From: Armillaria gallica
Lineage: Eukaryota > Basidiomycota > Agaricomycetes > Agaricales > Physalacriaceae
Assembly (NCBI GenBank): GCA_037576215.1
Contig: JBANDB010000019.1
Coordinates: forward strand, 937,501 to 1,001,500
Direction of reading: 5' to 3'
DNA: 64,000 nt
This document shows positions 22,979 through 33,068 of this stretch, in pieces. The notes under the pieces were generated by a model, which was given only the letters and a program-made list of their open reading frames with translations, was not told the origin of the DNA and made no database searches. Each line of letters begins with the position of its first letter. Position 1 is the first letter of the stretch. Both the position numbers and the translations under genes were made by a program.

Positions 22979-25900
22979 TTAAGCAAGTTCCGCTTCATTA
23001 TGGTCTCCTTCATTGTCAGGTAGCTTGTCCAATGTATCCTCTTGATTGGAATCAAACAACTGTTTCATTCTGGCCTCAGGGACATCAATGATTGCGTTGA
23101 TATCCGGAAGATCTATCTTTTGCCGCGCAAAGTACGGAATCAATCGATACGCCGCTATTGGTCTAGCAAACGTTGAACCGTCTAGTTCGCACAAGATGTA
23201 GGCTCTGCCCTTGTTCCGTCCTAGAACCACTAAGGGTCCCAAGTACCGGGGACGCATTTTCCTATTCAAGGCCTTTTCTATTTGCGTGTTTCTCATTAAG
23301 ACTAGACTTCCTTTTTCAAAGTTAAAGTCTTTAATAGAGTACTGATAGTCTTCTTCGAACTTTAGGGCCGCACGTCGCCTGGCTTCGTATACTTTTGATT
23401 TGATGCGTTCTAAATCTTCGGATCGTTTTTGGAGGCTGATTGCTCGTCGCACAATAAGTGAAGTGGTGTTTATGATGTTATTAGGTGGGGGCATTAGCCA
23501 AGTGGACTCCACTATGTCGAGTGGTAGCAAAGGTTCGGTACCCGTGGCTGCAAAATACAGGGAGCAGCCCATTCGTCTTCGCGTAGTTATCCTGTCTGCC
23601 CAGAATACCGAATACGCATTCTGGCTCCACTTCTTCTGATCTCCATCGGACGCTTTGAACAATCCTTGTCTGACATCAAAGTGTGGCCTTTCAGCTATTC
23701 CATTGGCTCGCGAATTATAACCAGAGATTCGGATATGGTTGATGTGATATTTCTTGCTGAGGTAGCCTATGGCTGCTACGAAGGCTTTTCCATTATCAGT
23801 TACAATTTCTACTAGAGCTCCCCATCGACACAGGATATCTTCGAAAATCCATTCTCCTATGGTACGCGCAGTTTCTCTTCGCAAGCATCTAAACTCTGGG
23901 TAATGACTCATGGAACAACGCCCTTGTACAATATATTTGTATTGTCCAGACATAGGCATGATCATCGTGTCCATGTACATCTTTGAGAATAGAGGTGCGG
24001 GTACGGCAACAGTTGCGGGCAAGTAGATTTGTCGGGTTTGACGAACTTGACACAAGTGACAAGTTTGAACATACCAAGCGATATCAGCCTTCATGTCGGG
24101 CCACCAGTAACGAATTTTTATTAATTCGTGGGTAGCATAAAATCCTTTATGTGCTACCTTGTCATGACAGGATATCATGATCTCAATTCGTTTCGACTGG
24201 GGTATGACAAGCTGATGCTTTCCTTGCGAATTTTTATGCCACAGTTTATCATCTTTTTCAAAGAAATTCATCGCGTAGCGCATAAATTTTGCGTAGTCTT
24301 CCTCGTTATATCCTGGTGGCCGTTCTAACTTGGTGTGCCATCGTAGGATGTACTCGAGTCTTTTATCGCGTAGTATTTGTTGTGCGGTGCGTGGGACGTC
24401 ATCGTATGTGAGCAAACTATTTGATTCTTGCGAACTTTCTGTATCCTCTGCATTTATCGAGAATATAGAGTGGATTTGTGAAGTTTGTAGTAAACCATAG
24501 TGGGTATGTAAGAAATCATCCATCCCATCTTCCGGTGGTGGCGGATCCCCTTCTTGAGGAGGTCTTCGTGATAGGCCGTCTGGTCCATGTCTAGTACCAG
24601 AAACGTGTACTAGCACGAAGTGGAATGACAATATTCCAATAATCCAACGATTTACTGCTGCTGATGGTGTGATGTCCGGGTTTTTAAGCATTCCTTTAAT
24701 TGCGCTTGCATCAACTTCTACCACAAAGGTCGGAAGACCTATAAGGTATAATTTGCAATCGCCTAGTGCCCTGTATAGCCCATATATTTCTCTTTTGGCT
24801 TGCGAATATCCGCATTCGCGAGGATTCAATGTGATCGATCCGAATCTTGCGAAGTTTCTGATTGACGGATTGTCAGGGTTGCATTGAGCTAGGTAGTAGC
24901 CGACGGCTGCTGGTCCCGTATCGACTGCGAGTATCACGGCTCCTGAGGAATTATAATTTATCGGTTTTAAGGCTGGGCTATTTTGCACAGCTTGTTTCAA
25001 GTCTTCTTGTGCCTGTATTTCCTCTTTTTCGAATTTGAATTCCGCGTCCTTACGGAATAACCTGGTGAGGGGAAGCGATCTCTCCGCGAAGTTTTCTATG
25101 AAGTTCCTCAACACTCCTGCTGTTCCGACAAAAGCCCTTGCATCCGAGATATCTTTACAAGGTCCCCAGCGAATTATTGGGTCGACTATGCTTGGTAATG
25201 GTAGGCGGCCAGTATAAGTACACCGGTGCCCTATCACTATTATTTCTGGACAGCATAAGTACGCTTTCTTGCCTGAGAAAGTACCTCCGCAATATTTCAT
25301 GCGTTGTACTATCCTATTCAGGTTCGAAAAGTGTTCCCAAACAAATCTTCGAATACCCGAATTTTCTGGTATAGTCTCGTAGGTGTCTCCAATCTCGTAG
25401 CGTGTTTCTGGTCCCCCGTACTGGTACATCGTCAATGTACGGTATCGTATACTGAGGAATTTCGGGTTGCAAGATGAAGGTAACGTCGTCATGGAATATC
25501 GGGACTGAGTTGGTCCATCCCATAGGTAAGGTTACCAATCTCAATGCTCCATAAGGCGTTTGGAATGTTGTGAGGTCTCGCGAACTTTCTGCTAGTACCC
25601 TCTCATCGTATCCGACAAATAAATCTAACGTAGCTCCACAAGCTCTGCCTGCGAAGTTTTCTGCCAGTTGGTCGGTAGTAGGGGGTAATCCCGAATGTGC
25701 AATGGTAACTTCGTTAAGGGGTTCCAGACTATGGACGATTCGTAGACTCTTTCCATCTTTCTTGAGGACTGTAAACCAGCGAGAACGGTAGGAGGAATTT
25801 GATGGTTTGTATACCCCGGCGTCTAGCTTAGTTTTTATAATCTTGCAGACCTCGCTATATATTCCTGGGGGTATAGGAATATTTCGCAATACCCACGGAG

Positions 25901-26594
25901 TATGTTCTACAACCAGGATATCGATAGGAGGGAAGAAGTCTTGTCTAAAACTCCCTCTTTCCGAGTCTTCCCAAGCAAAAGCCTGATCTTGTACACACAT
26001 GAAGTGGTGCATAAGCTTTCTTTCTTCTTCCCATAGGAAACCGTCATTATGGATTGAGTCGATATACTCTTTCCTTTCCGTGGTATATCGAGTAGTGGAA
26101 TTAAATTCGGGTGGGCGAGGCGATAATTCAGGTAAGTTTTTTAAAGGATCTCCCTTAATGTTGCGAATTATCCTGAATTTGTTGGGTAGCGTGGCTAACA
26201 CTGGTTTGGTTTTCAATGCTACCGGCTTATACTTCTTGCTGGCGTATATGGACGCGGTCTTTTCAAACCAAGGTTCATAGTTTTCATCACCGATTATATT
26301 CGAGCCATATAGATTGTACATGTACTCGAGAGGTTGTAGCTTCTTTTTGGAGTGGGGTTTCTTTTCCGAACTTTGTGTGTATATGGGCATAATCTTTTCC
26401 GAACTTTTAGTTCGCGGACTGGCTAATGGTCCATTATCGGTGTTTATTTCTTGTGTGGAGGGGATATTAATTCGCGTAGGATCGCAGGCAGTTAAATACT
26501 GCGCTGGTATTTGTGAAGCTTCGAATCCGGTACTAGTAGCGTATGCGGAAATAATAGGGTTTTGATTTGTGTCTAACTCAATGACTATGGCCAC
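22979..26594 (-). pseudogene. pol: pol of nested element: RT, RNase H, integrase (one frameshift)
   Basis: In frame with gag-pro through a single UGA. The first part (26594-25314) gives RT up to the catalytic YIDD (near 25435). The second part (25492-22979) resumes in another frame with TRYEIGDTYETIPEN. RT thumb/connection and RNase H (AVILAVDTGPAAVGYY, VVEVDASAIKGML) follow. Integrase comes next, with its HHCC zinc domain (HKGFYATHELIKIRYWWP..CHLCQ), DDE pieces (MYMDTMIMP, IVTDNGKAF) and the Glu region (NGIAERPHFDVRQ). No chromodomain follows. The frame break lies in a run of five G (minus strand, 25413-25417); four G would join the frames. It may be a real one-base insertion, an assembly homopolymer error or, less likely, a recoding site. 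Apart from this the pol is intact. Confidence 0.85.
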
Positions 26595-26627
26595 TTCTTC
26601 TTGATCTTGTAGCCTATCCTCTAGTCA
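26589..26627 (-). promoter_or_regulatory. Candidate stop-codon readthrough site between gag-pro and pol
   Basis: The only stop between protease and RT is UGA followed by CUA G, a known leaky context, and the frame continues without a break. Ten bases downstream, GGCTAC (26614-26609) can pair with GTGGCC (26594-26589), giving a 6-bp stem with a 14-nt loop. The alternative is that a CGA codon decayed to TGA, as seen elsewhere in the window. Confidence 0.5.
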
Positions 26628-29600
26628 AGGGTCATCTTCTTCCTGATAAGGATCATTTGTCATGAGTCTAATGCGGCCCCTAGGTCTGGTTGGGATAGTC
26701 GCGGTTTTTCCCGTATTAGGATCATGGATCGTGATGGTCTGGTCCTGATTCTCGTAGTTCCGAACTATACTCTGAGTAAGCGTATCGAAAGGTCGCCCGA
26801 GTAAGATGTCGTATACGGATTGTTGTATGACATGTACTTGCAGGTACAAGGTGATGTCTCCAAATAGGAATGCGACATTTCTTGCAAGCCCCAGCGAACT
26901 ATTTAACGTTCCATTGGCTGACTGCATGTCTATAATTACAGTGGGGTCATAAGTCAACCCAAGGCGATGGCACACTGTTTCCGACATCGAGATTACTTGG
27001 GATCCCGGATCAATGATGCATTTGACCTTTAACTGATGATCTACGATAGGCAATATCGACCGCAAGGCAATGGATTCAGCCGCGCATTTAAGGGGGCCTA
27101 TCTTTTCGCCTTTCTTGATGCGAGCCTCGTATGGATCTTGTACTACAAAAGATCCTTCTGGTGGATCTTTGCGAACTTTTTCAACCTTGAATTGCTCAAA
27201 GGTTTGAACTACGGGATTCGGCGGTCCATATAATAGCGTAGTTTTTACTTCGGGATCTCCAGATGGTACTTTGATCTCCACCGTTCCGGGTCCAGTGTAC
27301 GAAACATCATTCTTAAAATGTTCGACAGTAGGTGGAACTTTCCGTTTCGTGATGTCGTCTTTCGTCATGTCCCTAATTTCGGGTGATAACGAAAATAATT
27401 CGCGTTGGGACAAGGTGACTGGGGCATCCATTGTTCGCTCGTAGACATTCCTGGCTACCAAAGCATCCTCTATAGGCGCATTAGTGCGGTATGCCGGTTC
27501 GTGATCCCATACTTTCTTTCGGTAATCAGGCTTTGCACCTATGTTTCGATCAACGGGTGGGGCATAATTGGCTGGCCTGACCGAAGCAAAGGGATGGATA
27601 TCTTCGGGAATAGTTTCTTCCATTCGATCAAGAGAGGATTCCTTCCCTGATTGTCGGGTCGAGTTCGGAACCGAAGTTACATCCTTTTCCGTCCTTTTGC
27701 TTCGCTTATCCTCCTTAACTGTAGGAGTGATAGCTTTAATGGCCTCCGCCTCTTTTGCGTCATTTTCCTCAGTTTGTGGGGAACGTATTTCCGTATCACT
27801 ATCGTCTGAATCGGAGACATCGACAAGTGCTGGCATATCATCAAAGTCTGGGGTAAGTTCGCGATCGTATTCATCCCCTTTCGGCTGCGCTTTCTTGATG
27901 GATTTTTGCTTCTCAGGTTCCCCGGCCGCCTTCTGACTATTTCGAGTAGGTCTACCCGTTGTTTTTGTGGGTTCCGTTGGAACAGGGATCTCTTTCGAAG
28001 TTTCGGGTGCTGGATTCTTTTCCGAACTTTTATCTGTGTTGCGAACCGGGTTTTGTCGAGTTAGACGAGGGACGCGAACTTCCACTTGTTTAAACCAAGT
28101 CTTTAAAGTTTCATCCTCTGAAGTGTCAGCGCATTGCTGTAGACTCTGTAGTTCCTTTTCAATAGACCCTGTCTTGGCTATGAGAGCTTCGACACGTTGC
28201 GTGATGGTCATATTGGCTGGTAAGGATCTTTTGTCCACTAGCTGAGCGTATTGTTCCGCGTTTTTGACGAACGTAAGGGGTTCCCTGACGAATTGCATCA
28301 TGGTAGTTACAGCACCCAATTGACCGGGGTTCTGTTGATGCCATTCCTCGATTTTGTCTGCAAGACAATTGCCGGGTAAGCCCTTTGGGAGATAAGCACC
28401 CGTAGGTAACACAATATGATTTTTGGTGTTCCTGCGGCATTTTCCTTCGCGAATTTTTACATCAATATCTTCGCAAGAGTTAATGTAATGCCCTCTTTGT
28501 CCGCAGAATCCGCAATTGCCATCTCTCGTTGAGGGAGAGCTAGCAAATAACGATTGCGGCCCTGTCCCGTAATTATTCCTTCGCTGCTGACGGTCTTGTT
28601 TATCCTGTATCTGCAGTTGTGCTAATTGAGCTATCTTCTCCTCAATAGCTTGGAGGTGCAAGGATATTTCGGAAGGTTCGGGTTTTACTACCACTGGATC
28701 CGGCATTCTAGAGGTGTATGCCTGTGGTATTGATGAAACCACGGGAGGATTATATGTCGCGTACCCTGCCCCAGCCTGGTACGGTTGGGGTGCACTTGCG
28801 TAGAGACTTTCTCCTTGGCTGGTTCCTTGCAGAACGAACTGGGCAGCCTCATATATTTCGCTGAGTGCGTATGGGTCCGAAGGGAAATGATCGGGGAGTT
28901 TAATCTGGAGTCGGCGCATTATTCCTTCCCAGACATTATCAGGGAATCCTTTGCTGAATAAATTGCTGATTTCCGAACCAGAAAGTCTCTTCTTGGACTC
29001 TAGGAACTGTGCCTTAGGGTAGAATTCCCTATAGTACATTCCGAGTTCAGCTAATGAAGAAATTTCGCGAGCATATTTGCCCACTACTCTTTCAATATCC
29101 ATACGCTCGTACTTTCGATTAGCATCTGCGTCTGGGTATTGCTTAATGATGGCGTTTTTAAGCTGTTCATAGGTACTGTTTGCATCCGCGAATTCGGCTA
29201 GGCTTTCCCAAAAGTCCGCAACTGCGACACCAGGATAATGAGTCAACCATTTCTTCTTTTCCACATTATCAGTGATACTGTAACGCGTAAAAAGAGCTTC
29301 CAGGTCTTGTAGGTATCGCGAAAGCTCGCGACCTGGATTGGCTTCATCAAATATCGTAGGGGCGCTACGCTCCCTTCGGAAAGGCATTCGCGTGCTCATA
29401 GCAGCTGCTGCAGCGGGTTGTGCTCCTCCAGCTTGGCCTGGGTTCGACATTGGAGTTGGTAGAACAACGGTGGGTTTGGTTTGTATGGAAGGTTGTAATG
29501 GAACGGTGGATTGTGCTGTTATGGGGATGTGATAAGGTTGGATTTCTTCTTCTTTTACCGGTGTGGTAACTTGTGCTGGAGTTTGTTCTGGCGAATTTAA

Positions 29601-29771
29601 AAGTTCGCTAGTGTCGGTACTTTGTGTGGCAAGACTAAGACGTCTTCCAAACTCAGTAAAGTCTAAGGCCTCGTCTGGTCTGAACGAGTATGCGTCTCCT
29701 AATGCAGGTGTGATATTTCCCGCAGTATTGTACCCAGTGGGGAAGGTATCCGAATTAAGATTCTCTTCCAT
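26625..29771 (-). CDS. gag: gag-protease of nested element
   Basis: The first in-frame ATG is at 29771, but the frame is open without ATG up to 30086, so a non-AUG start or a spliced leader is possible. It has an acidic N-terminal region, a Retrotrans_gag region (FDEANPGRELSRYLQDLEALF and on), a CCHC zinc knuckle CGFCGQRGHYINSC near 28510-28470, a charged proline-containing linker, and a retropepsin-like domain with IIDPGSQ near 27010 and ILLGRPF near 26800. The catalytic triad reads D-P-G rather than D-T/S-G; I recall this variant from related fungal elements. It ends with TGA at 26625-26627, followed in the same frame by CTA GAG and pol. Over 1,000 codons without another stop indicates recent activity. 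Confidence 0.88.
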   Translation of the reverse strand: MEENLNSDTFPTGYNTAGNITPALGDAYSFRPDEALDFTEFGRRLSLATQSTDTSELLNSPEQTPAQVTTPVKEEEIQPYHIPITAQSTVPLQPSIQTKPTVVLPTPMSNPGQAGGAQPAAAAAMSTRMPFRRERSAPTIFDEANPGRELSRYLQDLEALFTRYSITDNVEKKKWLTHYPGVAVADFWESLAEFADANSTYEQLKNAIIKQYPDADANRKYERMDIERVVGKYAREISSLAELGMYYREFYPKAQFLESKKRLSGSEISNLFSKGFPDNVWEGIMRRLQIKLPDHFPSDPYALSEIYEAAQFVLQGTSQGESLYASAPQPYQAGAGYATYNPPVVSSIPQAYTSRMPDPVVVKPEPSEISLHLQAIEEKIAQLAQLQIQDKQDRQQRRNNYGTGPQSLFASSPSTRDGNCGFCGQRGHYINSCEDIDVKIREGKCRRNTKNHIVLPTGAYLPKGLPGNCLADKIEEWHQQNPGQLGAVTTMMQFVREPLTFVKNAEQYAQLVDKRSLPANMTITQRVEALIAKTGSIEKELQSLQQCADTSEDETLKTWFKQVEVRVPRLTRQNPVRNTDKSSEKNPAPETSKEIPVPTEPTKTTGRPTRNSQKAAGEPEKQKSIKKAQPKGDEYDRELTPDFDDMPALVDVSDSDDSDTEIRSPQTEENDAKEAEAIKAITPTVKEDKRSKRTEKDVTSVPNSTRQSGKESSLDRMEETIPEDIHPFASVRPANYAPPVDRNIGAKPDYRKKVWDHEPAYRTNAPIEDALVARNVYERTMDAPVTLSQRELFSLSPEIRDMTKDDITKRKVPPTVEHFKNDVSYTGPGTVEIKVPSGDPEVKTTLLYGPPNPVVQTFEQFKVEKVRKDPPEGSFVVQDPYEARIKKGEKIGPLKCAAESIALRSILPIVDHQLKVKCIIDPGSQVISMSETVCHRLGLTYDPTVIIDMQSANGTLNSSLGLARNVAFLFGDITLYLQVHVIQQSVYDILLGRPFDTLTQSIVRNYENQDQTITIHDPNTGKTATIPTRPRGRIRLMTNDPYQEEDDP

Positions 29772-30119
29772 GGGTTGTAGGCTGGACAAGACTTCGTCCT
29801 CTTCGCTTAGTTCGAAGGGTTCCGCAGTTGAAATATCTAACTGCGAGTCGTAGAATTCTCCTGGTATAGAGAATTCGATATCTTCTTCTTCCTTTATCGG
29901 AAGGGTCGAAGAACTAGGAATGGGTGGATCGTATGTGGGGTTGTCGGCAGACTTGGGTTTCAAGTGCTCGGTATCTTTTTGCCACTGTTGGCGTTGCGAA
30001 GTATTTCGCAAGGGACACGAAGTTGTTGGTTCGTAGGGTTTGTTATGACCAAACTTCTTTGAAGGAGCAATGGTCGAAGGTGTGAATTAGGAGATACAGT
30101 CGAATTTGACTATTATCCC

Positions 30120-30136
30120 CCTCGCGGTGGGTTCCA
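30120..30136 (-). other. tRNA-type primer-binding site of nested element
   Basis: Three bases inside the 5' LTR the minus strand reads TGGAACCCACCGCGAGG. It starts with TGG, as a site complementary to a tRNA 3' CCA end should. I could not assign the tRNA. Confidence 0.6.
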
Positions 30137-30139
30137 AAA

Positions 30140-31461
30140 TGATGAACCTAGAGACTCCTGCAGGCAGAAAACACAAGACCTGTAACGGCAAGTGTAGTCA
30201 AACACAGAATCTGAAGGCAGGTTCTAGCGAGTCTAGTCTTGCACCTCCGTGCGATGACTGTAGCTTCCTGGTGGTGTAGCGACGTGTTGCTACGCTTTGT
30301 TATGATTCTCTGAAGGCTGTTCAGAGGCTCAAGGTATGTACGCGAACTTTCCTGGAAGGGAAAAGGTGCGTAAACGTGGGTGTATGCTGAGCGGGGGCGA
30401 CCTAGATGCGGCGCGAACTATTTGGTGTCGGAATCCTGGCTACGGTTCCGGTAGAAGATATTTTCCTATGCTTGCGTGCTTTCTTTAGAGAAACGCAGAG
30501 ATGGAGCTGGCTTATCTAGAGAAACTCAAATTAGTATCGTTCCTAACTTATAGGAACAGTATGCTGTTGGTGTTAGAGACTAAAGTTCGGAACCCTAGCT
30601 ACGGATTACCCTTTGAAGTCTTCAGGTATGCGAATTTATGACAGGAGGATGACAAACAAGGTAGTCTTTATATGATACCCTTGCTTGTGTTTTGGACGAG
30701 AGGACGTGAATCAAGTTATTTAACACTTGGTAGCTAGCGAGTTTGGAGAAACTTCGCAAAGTGTTATATCTCTTAAGAACGTAGAGATATTAACTTTAAT
30801 TCACGTGTATTGGGTGGTGTGTGTGGTGTGTGTATCCTCTATGGAGAACTGTCCTTTTTCTATCTACAGGCCATTATCTTTTATACTACAGAACTGTACT
30901 TGCTAAGTAAGCGAACTTTTGCCTTGGCTTGATAACCGCAGTACATGATTTGTGAGCGTAGCGAACTATTTGTAACCGTAGTTCACTATACCGTGTGCTA
31001 CTCTACTGTGCATACTTATTAAAAGTTCGCGTAGCCTAATAAAGCTACGGAAGGTTTACTAATTTACTTACTACTTACTCAGCCGCAGTTAATGGCTCAC
31101 TAATCTCTACTATATTTCTAAGCTGTAAAGGCATATCCATATGGCCTCTTGAGAATCCGTAGCTATGCATAGCCTACGCGTAGTTAAACTGCGTGATCGT
31201 ATGGCTCTGTCCACGTGCAAAGGCCCAGAATAATGACGCGTGTCTAATTTACTGTGGAAGGATTGGCAATCAATGTGCCTTGAGGCACAATGACTCATAG
31301 ATATCGGAGTGAAAGTTCGCGTGGAGTGGGAAATTTAATATGATTCGACCTGTGCCGGACTTGCAACATTTGGTTTAGTGAAAGGCCGTGTAAGGGAGAT
31401 AGGCAATAAATTGTAAGTGGTGTTTGCGATTTCAGAGCGCACAGAGCCTTGAGGCTCATCA
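30140..31461 (-). repeat. 5' LTR of nested element
   Basis: 1322 bp, nearly identical to 16811-18132. The differences I found are TG/CA after ACTCC near the start, A/G in CTGCRTGATCG, and two CpG transitions near the end (GCCGYG, GGCRATAA). It carries the same four copies of the 9-mer at 30342, 30911, 31022 and 31312. Confidence 0.95.
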
Positions 31462-33026
31462 ACGGGCGGGTCTGGCATTGCTGGAGGTGCCGGGAAATGT
31501 GGGAGCATTACCCGTACTGGTGCAGCGGGAGGTTGTGTGGGTTGTGCGGGTTGCGCACCGCCTCCGCCTCCTCCTGCACCTGCTCCATTAGCACTGGCAA
31601 AGGGTAGGTACCCATGTTGGTATGTTCCTGGTGCTGCTTGCCTGGTGGCGTAGGCGAAGGTATTCATTTCTCTGATCCAGGGGGGGGCTACCGGTGGTTC
31701 GTCTGGCATCGGTTCCTGGACCTCAATTTCTGGGGCGGCTTCTTCGTAAGGAGGGAATTCCTCGAATATGTCATCTGGGTGTATACTGTTCCACAGGAAG
31801 TGAGCGTTTCGCTCCGCTTCATACTGTAGAATCTCGTCTGCTGGGAGACCTCTGTTCTGTCTCATAAAATATTCGTTCCCGGCTTGGGAAGTTCCCCAAA
31901 CCAAGGAAAAGGGTAATTCATAGGCGAAATAATTATAAATGTCCATGAATGTTGCTTGCCTTAATATAGCGGGAGTAGGGACTGAGTGGTCATCGTCTGT
32001 TTTGTCATAGAAGTGGATGGCGTCGGCTAGTGTCATCTGAATTGGAGTTGGCGCCCTAGATCGGCAGCTCGGGGGTCGACTCAGCAGAGAACGAGAGCGG
32101 GTCGGGAGATGGCCCGTAGACCTCGTCGATCTGCTCCTGCTCGGAGAGTCCCTCGGTGTTATGCCCTCAAGTTTGATCGTTTCCCCTCGCTCGTTGATCG
32201 TATATCTGGTGGCATCTCGGTCGATGCTCTCAATGGATTGGAGCGATGTGTCAGGGAAGGGAGTAGGGGGGCGGGGTGGTCGGAGGGTGAGGGAGATTTC
32301 GCTTGACTCCTCGTGGATTTCAGACTGCTGTTGCTGTCGGAGTCGCCGGGCGAGTCGCTCCCAAGTACCTGCTCGAGGGGGACGCCCTGGGACCTGGAGG
32401 CTTGAGGGGCCGGCGACGGGTCTCTCGACCTGTACAGGCTCGAGTGCCTGCTCGAGGTTCTGAGCAGGGAAGTAGGCACTGTAGGGGATGTCAATGTTAT
32501 CCCAGAACTCGCTGGAAGTGACACTGGCTGTGGGTGGTGGAGTATTGGTGGTTGCGACGGGTCAGGTGTCGTGGCCCACATTGAATCTCCTTCCTCGGGT
32601 GGCGGGTCAGGAGTGCACGCTGGGTGAGGGAGTTCGAGAGACAAGCGAGGCATAGTAGGAAGCGGGATGCTCGGGGGTGATGTCGACCTCAGCCGGATCC
32701 CTTCTGGTAGGGGTAGTAGATTCTCCATCCGAGTCGACGGGAGGAATCGACTCAGAAATGTTCGCCTCCTCCTCGTCTCCTCGCTGCCCAGGGAAGTTGT
32801 GGATTGGGATTGGTCACCGTGGTATGGGTGCGAAGAGTCGGGGTGGCTGCTGCTCAAGCAGGATGCCATTGCTGTTATTTGTAATGACTGAGGGGGTCGT
32901 ACGGTGTCTCTCTATTGGTTGCGCGTGTCTGTAACGAAACCTGAGTGCAAGTATGAGGGCTAATGAGAGAAAGGTGGCGCTTGGTATTCCTAGTGCAATG
33001 GCTATGATACAGGCATCGTCTTCCAT
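31462..33026 (-). pseudogene. gag: gag of outer element, N-terminal half with a membrane segment
   Basis: One frame runs from an ATG at 33026 to 31462 and into the capsid half at 16810. The first ~30 residues are a hydrophobic membrane-type helix (starting ACIIAIALGIP) followed by basic residues (RFRYRH). After it come acidic, proline-rich and Arg/Ser-rich stretches (ITPRDSPSRSRSTRS near 32140), a conserved-looking part starting MTLADAIHFYDK (32036), and a glycine/proline-rich linker. In-frame TGA stops at 32814, 32607 and 32562 all fit CGA to TGA. A hydrophobic start on a Gag polyprotein is unusual. The alternative is that gag starts downstream, for example at 32036, and the upstream frame is a separate small membrane ORF. 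Confidence 0.7.
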
Positions 33027-33054
33027 GGGGATCTGGGGGCAGAAGTAAGTAAGA

Positions 33055-33067
33055 AGCTTTGAGCTAA
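33055..33067 (-). other. Self-priming type primer-binding site of outer element
   Basis: One base inside the 5' LTR the minus strand reads TTAGCTCAAAGCT. It does not begin with TGG as a tRNA-primed site would. It is perfectly complementary over 13 nt to AGCTTTGAGCTAA inside the LTR (33224 to 33212), which lies about 35 nt downstream of a TATATAAG box, where the transcript should begin. This is the fold-back priming arrangement known for Tf1 and sushi-type elements. Confidence 0.8.
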
Positions 33068-33068
33068 T

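Larger units (their letters stand above)
16811..31461 (-). mobile_element. Nested 14.65-kb Ty3/Gypsy element carrying antisense spliced genes
   Basis: Two 1322-bp LTRs (TGATGAACC..GGCTCATCA) are flanked by ACGG at 16807-16810 and 31462-31465, inside gag of the outer element. On the minus strand: 5' LTR (30140-31461), PBS, gag-protease, RT-RNase H-integrase, then on the plus strand two genes (18538-20345 and 21212-22782), polypurine tract, 3' LTR. The LTRs differ at only about 5 sites, so it is young. There is no chromodomain. The 9-mer GCGAACTTT (either strand) occurs 21 times in it. At 14.65 kb it is far larger than a usual Ty3/Gypsy element, because of the long LTRs and about 4.8 kb of extra sequence between pol and the 3' LTR. 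Confidence 0.93.

Noticed and set aside
16807..31466. A 5-bp target duplication for the nested element
   Set aside because: Left flank is TACGG and right flank is ACGGG; only ACGG is shared when the LTR ends are set at TG..CA.
32159..32869. A 236-codon minus-strand Ser/Pro-rich protein
   Set aside because: It is the shadow of the true gag frame, which continues in frame into the capsid half and carries recognisable conserved stretches.
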